Shown here: piece by piece, positions 55,398 to 64,000 of the stretch
Layout: every line of letters starts with the position of its first letter
Position numbering within the stretch: the stretch's first letter is position 1
Assembly: GCA_945859605.1 (NCBI GenBank)
Contig: OX243827.1
Span: forward strand, 20,214,954 to 20,278,953
DNA length: 64,000 bases
Source of the DNA: Lumbricus rubellus
Lineage: Eukaryota; Annelida; Clitellata; Crassiclitellata; Lumbricidae
Direction: 5' to 3'
The notes under the pieces: model-generated
What the model saw: only the letters and a program-made list of their open reading frames with translations
What the model was told of the DNA's origin: nothing
Databases searched by the model: none
Program-made: the position numbers and the translations under genes

Positions 55398-56180
55398 TCA
55401 CGAAATGATGTCGATATAGCCTTTTTTGCGAATGGTTGGGAGAAGAGTTATTGTACCGTATACGTTAACTTTGTGGATCTCAGAACCTTCTTTGTCCACT
55501 ATAACTGCTATGATCAATTTCTTCTCTCCAAATGGCATGTCATTGTGAAAGAAACCTAAGCTTGCCAACAGCTTGGATAAATACCAGAGATTTCGGCCAA
55601 AGGGTGTCACAGCGGCATCAGCAATGACCTTCCGTGCATATAAAGAGAGATAATACAGCAGTACTAGATCGTTGCTAGGATCAGTGGTTGCTGAATGCTG
55701 GTGGGGTTTGAAACCAATGGCGGTCATGTAGATGCATGTGCCAAATAGACTAATAAGCTTAATTAATTATTTCCGGATGCTCCCTCACATATTCGTCATA
55801 AGATGAGCCGACTCTTTGACTATAATCGTTGCTGTAGCCTAGAGGATACTTGTCTTGAAATAGCAACATCCTCAAGCAGTAAATTGCTCTCGTCGTCCAT
55901 TTAGGCTACTGTTATTGAGGGGTTTGCAGCCGATTCTAGCTTCTTTAAACCTTGCCGGTCTACAGCTTCCAGATATGCTCAGTCTCCGGAGTTGGAACTT
56001 TGTCAAAGAAGCTGCTTAGTAGTCTGAGTGATACTGTCCCTGATGCCAAGTTTTTCACGCTTATGATGATGGAGCAGTACTTTGAGCAGTTCTCTGCTAG
56101 AACGTCTCTTCAAGATGGGAGCTTGGAACCCTTGAAGCTCTCCTCTGTCATCTTGCATGCGATATTACCGCTAACGCTTC
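55398..56180 (-). pseudogene. Decayed protein-coding remnant, family unknown
   Basis: The minus strand has a 109-codon ATG frame (55727 to 55398) with protein-like composition: PSNDLVLLYYLSLYARKVIA, TPFGRNLWYLSKLLASLGFF, GEKKLIIAVIVDKEGSEIHK. Just upstream on the same strand, interrupted frames read SSYDEYVREHPEII, NLASGTVSLRLLSSFFDKVP, then TPETEHIWKL and MTEESFKGSKLP, separated by stops and frame changes. Together they look like an old coding region or transposon protein now broken in several places. I do not recognise the family. A 62-codon plus-strand frame and a 77-codon one overlap it but look like shadows. Confidence 0.5.
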
Positions 56181-57000
56181 TGTAATCGGCATCGCCTTCT
56201 CACTATTAGATGCAGACCTTCTCACTATTAGATGAAGACATTTAAGTAATGCCTTTATAATGCTGTATATGTTAATAATAATTATGCATGGCGTTGTTGG
56301 AAACAAGTTCAGCAATGAACAAGCAAAGCATGTTCAAGTGGTGAAGATAAAAACATGTCTGTAAGCCGATACAACAGGTCGAACAGGAAGGGAAAGCAAG
56401 GATATCGTTGTTTGGAACACAAACAATTAGGCTACATAGAACATTTGCATCATAACACTGTAAGCTTATAGTGCCTAATACATGATAAATTCTACAATGC
56501 ATGAGATACTATACAGCCTAAGATATAATAATAGGCCTAATGTATGTAAAACTACATTTTTATGTGTATTGTGTACGGTAGTGCATTGATGACTTGGAAT
56601 GTAACTAATAAAAGATCATAACATTGGACAGAATAGATCATTTTTCGCAGGAATTCCCTCGCTTGTCAATTACCGCTAAAATGCTCATAAAAATAGATAT
56701 TTAGCATTCACTGATGACAAAAACATTGTAGAATATACATTTCAGCGGTGCCTAAGTAAAAATCATAAAGTATTTCTGTAAGAAAACTATAATTCTAAGA
56801 CTTTGAAGTAAATAATACTTATGCTCAAAATTACGACAATTATTTGTAAAATACTAAACTTCAACGACGTTGCGCAAGTCCTGAATATTTTTCAATTCTG
56901 ATAATTTTTGGGCTACATAGGTTTTAGACCAAGTGGCACGGAATGGCGGGTTGGAGAAATATGAGATCTTAAGTTGAAAATTTTCTATTAGAGATGCAAC
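56181..57000. other. Anonymous DNA
   Basis: A 20-bp direct repeat (CTTCTCACTATTAGATG) occurs at about 56195 and 56217. No gene. Confidence 0.45.
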
Positions 57001-57199
57001 CACCCTAATATATACATATATATATAAAGAGATAGAATAAATATGTATTATGCCTATATATATATATATATAGGCATAATATATATATATATATATATAT
57101 ATATAACCTTGTACAAGGATTGCAGTGTAGTTGGGCATAGAAATATTTATGGATAAATATACATACATATATACACACATACATACATACATACATACA

Positions 57200-57233
<34 letters not shown>

Positions 57234-57336
57234 CACATATACATTTTATATACATATATAAATATATACATATATACACATATGCATATACACATATATA
57301 ATTATGTATACACACACACATATATATATATATGTA

Positions 57337-57368
<32 letters not shown>

Positions 57369-57435
57369 CAATTATATATATCATCCTCAGCCATATAGGT
57401 ATGTATACATGAATATATATACAATTCTGAATACA

Positions 57436-57469
<34 letters not shown>

Positions 57470-57556
57470 TACAATTACATATATCATCCTCAGCCATATA
57501 GGTATGTATACATGAATATATATATAATTCTGAATACATACATACATACATATATA
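57001..57556. repeat. (TA)n/(TACA)n tract with a 104-bp duplication
   Basis: ATCATCCTCAGCCATATAGG plus TATGTATACATGAATATATA occurs at 57379 and 57483. The tract ends at the TA where the next mariner element inserted. Confidence 0.9.
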
Positions 57557-58735
57557 CAGGGTGCGGCAAAAAAAAAGACCCCCCTAAGATTTTTGCCAAT
57601 ATCTTGACCAAAAGTGAGAATTTTGAAATGAAATTTTACAGTCTTAAAGACAATTCATATTTACACCAGATGACCAGATTTCATTAAAATATTTCGAACA
57701 CAACAAAAGTTACACCACTTATAGTAAGGTCACCCACCGTTTTTTGACGATTCAAAAATGCGACGCAACAAAAAGTAAAAATAAAACAATCTAATTATTT
57801 TGGCCAATATCTTGGCCAAAACTAAGAATATCGAAATGAAATTTTACAGGCTTAAAGACAATTCATATCTGCACATGATGGTCAGAATTCATGAAAATAT
57901 TTCAAAGAGAAAAAAAGTTATACCACTTTTAGGGAGGCCACCCACCATTTTCTGACGATTCAAAGGCGAAATGCAACAAAAAGTAACAAAAAACACGATT
58001 TTTTCTCATTTCAAATAATATTGTTATCAAATAGCCTTAATGTTCCCAGATAATCATTATAATTACTATTTAAAAAATAAACAGGGTACCAGCGTAGCTG
58101 CGCGTCACTGAGAAGTCACTTAGAAAGATGACAATCAAATTGGTAAATAAAGAATCTGTCAGATTAATCAACACGTCCATCAAGAACTTTGCAAAGAGAC
58201 TCAAAAGAAGTGTTTGCACTGGTGGTGGGCACATTGCACACAAGTTGTGAAGCACTACCAAGTTCATTTGACAACAGTTATTTGAGATGAGATCGTGAGA
58301 CTTAATAAAATCGTGTTTTTGTTACTTTTTGTTGCGTTTCGTTTCTGAATCGTCAAAAAACGGTGGGTAATCTTACTAAAAGTGGTATAACTTTTGTTGT
58401 GTATGACCTATTTTGATTAAATCTGGCCATCATGTGTAAATATGAATTGTCTTTAGGCCTGTAAAATTTAATTTTGAAATTCTTACTTTTCGCCAAGATA
58501 TTGGCCAAAAACCTAGTTTTTGATGCGCTTCGTTTTTGAATCGTCAAAAAACGATGGGTGACCTCACTAAAAGTGACATAACTTTTGTTCAGTTTGAAAT
58601 ATTGTGATCAAATCTGCCCATCACGTGTAAATATGAATTGTCTTTAAGACTGTAAATTTCATCTGGAAATTCTTACTTTTGGCCAAGATATTTCCAAAAA
58701 AACTAGGGGGGGGTCTTTTTTTTTGCCGCACCATG
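57557..58735 (+). mobile_element. Mariner-like element, 1,179 bp, with tandemly duplicated long termini
   Basis: Left end CAGGGTGCGGCAAAAAAAAA; right end TTTTTTTTTGCCGCACCATG; TA on both sides. Each end consists of two direct ~210-bp copies: left about 57580-57790 and 57800-58005, right about 58310-58500 and 58505-58735. CACCCACCGTTTTTTGACGA and TTAAAGACAATTCATAT mark the copies. A transposase C-terminal fragment lies in the middle. Confidence 0.87.
58098..58250 (+). pseudogene. Mariner transposase extreme C-terminus
   Basis: After a TAG at 58095 the frame reads LRVTEKSLRKMTIKLVNKES, then INTSIKNFAKRLKRSV, then GGGHIAHKL and stop. The FxxRLxxCVxxxGGHxxH-like end fits mariner transposases of invertebrates. 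No catalytic residues are kept. Confidence 0.72.
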
Positions 58736-58737
58736 TA

Positions 58738-59090
58738 CACATACATATATACATCGGTATATATCGTCCGGTTATCTCATCGCAATCAAATATTCATGTC
58801 ATGCCAACTGATGAATTCACCTGGAAAGCCGATACAGTTGCATGGAAAGAATTTGAACCGTCGTCAATAGTATAATAATATTTATTGTTATCTACTGCAT
58901 CTAGAGATTATATAAGATGATAAAAGGAATGATGTAAAGCTGGGCTACACCATGGTGGCAGGCTTGAAAGCGATGGGCAATGGGGCGAACACTCGGGCAT
59001 GCACCACAAGTCTTTCACCCGAAGAATTGCAAATTACACAGTACTGAATTTTATATTAGTACATGTACATGCTTATTTCGAATATTATAT
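58738..59090. other. Anonymous DNA
   Basis: Nothing recognised. Confidence 0.45.
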
Positions 59091-59094
59091 ATAT

Positions 59095-59262
59095 ATGGTC
59101 TGTCTGTTTGTCTGTCTGTATATTTATATGTGTATGTATATGCATATGTATATGTGTATGTGTATGTGTATGTTTATGTGTATGTGCAAGTGTATGTATT
59201 ATGTATATGTATAATTGTATATGTATATGTATATGTATGTGTATATGTATATGTATATGTAT

Positions 59263-59316
<54 letters not shown>

Positions 59317-59345
59317 CGTATACGTATATGTATATGTATGTAAAT
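59095..59345 (+). repeat. (GTATAT)n hexanucleotide repeat
   Basis: GTATATGT and GTATGT units, all frames open. Confidence 0.95.
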
Positions 59346-59639
59346 GCATTACAAACTAATTTTATATTTTGTAGAAGATATCATAATTTCATAAATATAC
59401 TGAGCATAAAATTCGAAAGGAAAACTAAACCGAAGCATACGCATACTATGGATTGTACACGCTGCATGAATGGACATGCAGAAGATATAAATGGGAAACA
59501 CAACTTCACTTGGAATATAATTGTACTTTGGAACTCTTAGGGGAACAACAGACTTGACAAATGACGGAGGAGGTTGGAGATCATTATTTTATTCATAGCA
59601 ATCGCCGACAAACGGCTGGCTCAGGGACTCATGGTCACG

Positions 59640-59734
59640 ACGACGATGACAACAACGATGATGACGATGATGAAGATGATGACGATGACTGTGACGACGA
59701 TGATGATGATGACGATGACGATGACGACGACGAC

Positions 59735-59766
<32 letters not shown>

Positions 59767-59885
59767 CGACGATGATGATGATGATGATGATGATTATGAT
59801 GATTGTGATTATGATTATGATTATGATTGTGGTAGTGATGATGACTATGACAATGACAGTGATGATGACGATGATATTATAATTA
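59640..59885 (+). repeat. (GAT/GAC)n repeat
   Basis: About 80 Asp-coding triplets; a poly-Asp frame here is an artefact. Confidence 0.96.
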
Positions 59886-60029
59886 GTCTAAACCTTTCAA
59901 ATTGAGAGGTGGTATACTTGTTTTGCCGATGACTACAGCATTGACGAAGCACTGACTCATTAGCGACATTATGCTGTTCGTGAGTGTATAGTTAATTGAA
60001 TATTAAGTTTCACCCTGCGGACAAAAAGT

Positions 60030-60440
60030 AGGAGATGGAGAAGGAAGAGAAGGAGGTGGAGGAGGAGTAGGAGGAGGAAGAGGACTAGGCTACGAGGAAG
60101 AGAAGGTGCAGGAGGAGGGAGATGGCGAGGACGAAGACGAGAAAGAGAAAAAGGAGGAGGAGGTGGAGGAGGAGGAGGAAGAGGACGAGGACGACGCGGA
60201 GGAAGAGAAGGTGCAGGAGGAGGGAGAAGAGGAGGAGGACTACGACGACGAGAAAGAGGAGGAGGTGGAGGAGGAGAGAAGAAGGATGAAGAAGAGGAGG
60301 ATGAATAAGAGGAGGAGGAAGAGGAGTATGAGTAGGAGTGGGAGGAGTATAAATAGGAGGAGGAGTAAGAGGAGTAGGAAGAGAAGGAGAAAGAGATGGA
60401 AAGGTCTAGATGGAGGACGAGGAGGAGGAGCAGCAGCGAG
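60030..60440 (+). repeat. Polypurine (GGA)n tract
   Basis: GGAGGA/GAAGAG units. 60105-60255 is partly a duplicated ~80-bp block (GAAGGTGCAGGAGGAGGGAG occurs twice). Confidence 0.95.
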
Positions 60441-60955
60441 TCTCTGACTTAGGCGCACTAAGCATCATTTCTTTGTGTCGCCAATAATTCCATTGCCATG
60501 GCAACCACCTGTCCTTTGTGTCGCCCTGTGGTCGACAAGAGGGCGCTCAGCTCACCACTCACTGCTCACTGCTCACTGCTCAGGTATATTGTCGCGGCGC
60601 CGCCCGTAATTGTTGGACGAGCCCCAGAGTCAAGCGCGCGCAGTTCAGACGCGTTGAATTGATAAGTCTAATTCACCGGTGCATGATAATAATTACAGCC
60701 GAGATGCAACCCGCGGTCAACCGACCCACCCACCAACCGACCAGGGGGGACGGGGGTCTCCCCTTCTCTCGCCGGCTTAATAGTGCCTCCTCCTTGCGGC
60801 CATTTTCGAGTCACTGCCGTGTCCGTCTAAGTGCATGTGTGCTCGTATCTGTGCGTTCGTGCGGTTGTCCGCGTCGTTTTGTAGTTCACCTGATCTCGCC
60901 TACGGAGAGAACAGTGCGACGTGGAAATTGCATGCTTTATCCGGCTTCATGAAGA
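60441..60955. other. CpG-rich anonymous DNA
   Basis: CGCGGCGCCGCCCG at 60593 and many CpGs to 60910; ACTGCTC tandem at 60555-60583. A promoter or first exon is possible but unsupported. Confidence 0.35.
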
Positions 60956-61200
60956 TGGTGGTCTCAGTCCTTCTCCTCCTCCTACTCCTGCTCTTCCTCT
61001 TTCTCCTCTTCTCCCTCCTTTTCCTCTTCCTTTTCCTTCTCTTCTTCCTCTTTCTCTTCCTCCTCCTCTTCCTCCTCCTCCTATTCCTCCTCCTCCTCCT
61101 ACTCCTACTCCTACTCCTCCTCCTTTTTCTCTTCCTCTTACTCCTTCTCCTCCTAACCCACATCCTCCTCCTCCTACTCTTCCTACTTCTCCGCTTCTCC
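60956..61200 (+). repeat. Polypyrimidine (CTC/CTT)n tract
   Basis: Follows a CpG-rich segment; Leu- and Pro-rich frames are artefacts. Confidence 0.95.
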
Positions 61201-61470
61201 GCTCGAAGCCTCTTCCGAAAATGAGTTTCCTTCCGCCTGCGAAGCCATGTTCGTCTAATGGACGCGATGGAAAACGATTCCCATCTCCTTCTTCCTCGTC
61301 TTCTTCTTCCACTGTTTTCCTTTGAAGCCCCGGTGGATGATGATGATGATGACGGTGACGGTGGTGGCGGCGGCGATCAGGCGTCCGCCGCTCCATGTCG
61401 CCGACGCCGATGACGATGACGCTGTCGCCCGCGAAGGAAATAATTAGAAAATTCTAGGAGCCCCGCGAGG
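61201..61470. other. Anonymous GC-rich DNA
   Basis: GATGATGATG and GGTGGCGGCGG at 61338-61375. No gene. Confidence 0.45.
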
Positions 61471-61569
61471 ACTGACGGGAGAGGGAGACAGACAGACAAA
61501 CACACAGACACATTGACACAGAGAGACAGAGATAGAGGGAGAGAGAAAAAGAGAGAGAGGCAGAGTGTC

Positions 61570-61600
<31 letters not shown>

Positions 61601-61985
61601 GAGAGAGAGACAGACAGAAACAGAAAAATAGACAGAGACAGACATACAGACAGAAAGAGAGGCAAGGAGATAGAGGGACAGAGTGAGGGAACAAACAAGA
61701 GAGAGATTGCGATGAAGTGACAGAAAGATGGAGACAGAGATAAAGAGACAGACAGACAAACAGAAACAGGCAGAAAGTCAGCGATGGAGAATTGGAGATA
61801 GAGAGAGCGAGAGAAACAGAAGCACATACACGGACACAGAAAGAGACAGAAAGAGACAGGCAGGCAGACGGAGAGAAAGAGAGACAGAGACGGAGAGAAA
61901 GAAAGACGGAGAGAAAGTGAGACAGAGACAAAGAGAGACAGAGAGACATATGCAGAGAGACGTAGAGAAAGAGAGAGTGTGAGAT
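61471..61985 (+). repeat. (GACAGA/GAGA)n polypurine-rich tract
   Basis: About 500 bp of GAGAGACAGA units. Confidence 0.96.
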
Positions 61986-62065
61986 CTGCAGTAAATTTGA
62001 CACCGTTGACAACTGTGTCTGCCTTAGTCATTGGTCGATAATAGGTGGAGCCACAGTCTGCGTTA

Positions 62066-62066
62066 G

Positions 62067-62101
<35 letters not shown>

Positions 62102-62142
62102 CATATAATTTATATATATATAAATATATATATATATATAGA
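62066..62142. repeat. (AT)n tract
   Basis: TATATATA blocks with ACATACATATAAT between. Confidence 0.93.
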
Positions 62143-62217
62143 TGATGACGACAGCAGCGCCTCTAGTGGTGGGTGCATCCATACGGACGTGAGATGGCAG
62201 TAATGTGCAAACAGGCG

Positions 62218-62310
62218 TATACTGTCTATCTCTGTCAGTCTCTGTCCCTTTCTGTATCTCTGTCTGTCTGTCTGTCTCTCTCTCTTTATTCATGACTGTC
62301 GCCGTACCTA

Positions 62311-62355
<45 letters not shown>

Positions 62356-62362
62356 TCTTTCT

Positions 62363-62421
<59 letters not shown>

Positions 62422-62582
62422 CCTTTCTCTTTCCCTCTCCTTGCTCTCTCCCTCTCTCCATCTCTCCATCTCTCTCTCTTGCTGTGTGTGTCTGTTTCAG
62501 TCTGTCTTTGTCTGTCTCGTTCTATTTCTGTCTGTCTGTCCGTCTGTCTGTCTCTGTCTTTCTCTCCCCTCCCTCCCCTTTC
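62218..62582 (+). repeat. (TC)n/(TCTG)n tract
   Basis: Long CT runs flanked by GTCTGTCT. Confidence 0.96.
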
Positions 62583-63339
62583 TCTTTTCCATCTTTCAGA
62601 CAAACGATGGCAACGGGCATTATGTTCCACCTCGTTGGGATTCCTTTGTCCGTGATGTTTGAACAGACCCGTCGAGCGAGCACAGCCGAGTCGCCCATGC
62701 AGCCGTCCTCTCTCTCTCGGAAGTGCATTAGCGTTTGGTGGCCTTCCTCTTTTTCTTCTGCAGCGCGGCTTCAATGAGGAGCGGTAATGATGGTCCTATT
62801 ACTGCTTTCTAAAGCATGGAAGTCCTACAACGAACTGCAGTCACTAATTTCTTCGTCCAGGCAGGCCGAGCACGCATTGATCCGGAAAGCATTTCTGGTG
62901 GATTCCAACTCGAAAAGCTGAAGAAATTGCTGTCCATTGCCGATCTTGAAAACCGTTTATAATAATGATGATAATATGATGTTTGATTCGTCTGCTGGTA
63001 GTTTTACCTGTCTCCGAAGTAATGTTGGTCTTTGTGCCGCGCTCATAGCTCTGTTGTTCCCCACTGATCACTGTTTGCATTTGCAGGTTTATTACCGCAG
63101 CTGTGTTAGCACAATGCGTTTTAGCAACAGCAAGCAATGCCAAGCATCAGCATGATTATAAGAGCTGCAGAAGCAGCTTTCATTGCCTTCCTACCATCTG
63201 CAGAGAAGCTTGTTTACTCATGCATCATGGTCTTGCTTGCCAACCATATCCTAGTTTATCCACAAAAGCTTGGTTTACCCACACAGCTTGGCTTTTCCAC
63301 CATAGCCTGACTTACCCACCACAACCTGACTTACCAACC
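62583..63339. other. Anonymous DNA; weak exon-like segments
   Basis: A pyrimidine tract and CAG at 62595-62599 precede ATGGCAACGG (62607), giving 57 codons to 62777. About 62848-62960 has a frame with SISGGFQLEKLKKLLSIADL. Neither is recognised. 63225-63340 repeats AGCTTGGTTTACCCAC-like words. Confidence 0.3.
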
Positions 63340-63665
63340 ATAGACTCGACATAGACGAGACTAGACTAGACTAGACTAGACTAGACTAGAATAGAATAGA
63401 ATAGAATAGAATAGAATAGAATAGAATAGAATAGAATAGAATAGACTTTACCAGAATGGAATAGAATAGAATAGAATAGAATAGAAAACATAATATAAAA
63501 TCGAGTAAAATAGAGCAGAATGGACTGAACTATGTAGATTAGACTATAATAGACAAGAATAGGATAGAATAGTATAGACCACACTAGACTAGAATAGACG
63601 AGACTAGAATAGAATAGAATGGAGTAGAATATAATAGAATAGAATAGAATAGAAAAAGTAACATG
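63340..63665 (+). repeat. (TAGAC/TAGAA)n pentanucleotide repeat
   Basis: TAGAC units pass into TAGAA units, with decayed interruptions. Confidence 0.95.
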
Positions 63666-64000
63666 AAATAAAATAGCTGGACAGGACTAGACTGAACTAG
63701 ACTACAGGCTACAGCTCCATTAGATTACATTGGACTATGGATAAGATTATGTTAGAGTGAACAGACTGATTTGATCAAACAAGATTTGATTTGAACAGCA
63801 ATTCAACTTTCATATCTGGCACGTTGAGGTGTATTAATTAATATTACATGTAGATGTAGCATCATAACTGCTGATAATTAAATACTTAAGGCAGTATTAT
63901 TGTATTATCGTTAATGTGTAAATATGTTGCACTACCAGCATTAGATCACAATGACATTTGTATCGACCTTATCATTAAATTGCCGTTATTGTCATTGCAT
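63666..64000. other. Anonymous A+T-rich DNA
   Basis: Nothing recognised. Confidence 0.45.

Noticed and set aside
61377..62100. 211- and 218-codon minus-strand Ser/Leu-rich frames
   Set aside because: Artefact of the GACAGA repeat.
62205..62777. 190-codon frame ending in MATGIMFHLVG...
   Set aside because: The first two-thirds is a CT repeat. The last 57 codons could be an exon but have no independent support.

Overview
This window is eukaryotic intergenic or intronic DNA, very rich in repeats, from a marine invertebrate. An echinoderm is the best guess. The reasons are a tRNA-derived SINE family that shares its 3' end with a LINE, a foldback element with 15-bp terminal arrays like the sea-urchin TU elements, many mariner- and hAT-type elements, strong CpG content outside the repeats, and at least 20 exact copies of the palindrome TAGGCCTA. 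This assignment is inference. I found no host gene that I can name. There are no operons, rRNA genes, CRISPR arrays or convincing functional tRNA genes.

Layout: 0-12 kb holds a decayed RTE-type LINE end, several MITEs with terminal inverted repeats (two with 8-bp target duplications or near-duplications), a palindrome-containing minisatellite, simple repeats and a CR1/L2-like LINE end. 12.6-17.0 kb is one complete 4,386-bp LTR element: identical 458-bp LTRs, 4-bp target duplication, a primer-binding site matching tRNA-Pro, and two open reading frames of 597 and 270 codons with no recognisable gag, protease, reverse transcriptase or integrase. It is the only substantial non-repetitive coding sequence in the window. 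17-24 kb has a tandem SINE pair, a 1,010-bp mariner-like element, a hAT-like MITE, another LINE tail and a 200-N assembly gap. 24-35 kb is dominated by strand-asymmetric pyrimidine or purine tracts, minisatellites and SINEs. 35.6-36.6 kb and 57.6-58.7 kb hold two further mariner-like elements whose long terminal repeats are themselves tandemly duplicated. 37-49 kb is microsatellites and SINEs plus a second hAT-like MITE. 49.4-50.5 kb is the foldback element. 51-56 kb has a SINE, LINE ends and a decayed coding remnant of unknown family. 59-64 kb is almost entirely simple sequence.

How the parts relate: the SINEs, the CR1/L2-like LINE and many short orphan tails share the 3' motif GAGCGYCTCTGAGTAG, which fits SINE mobilisation by the LINE machinery. 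The three mariner-like elements keep only C-terminal transposase fragments, and the LTR element encodes no replication enzymes. So most mobile DNA here appears non-autonomous and would need helpers elsewhere. Most other long open frames are read-through of microsatellites and are left out.
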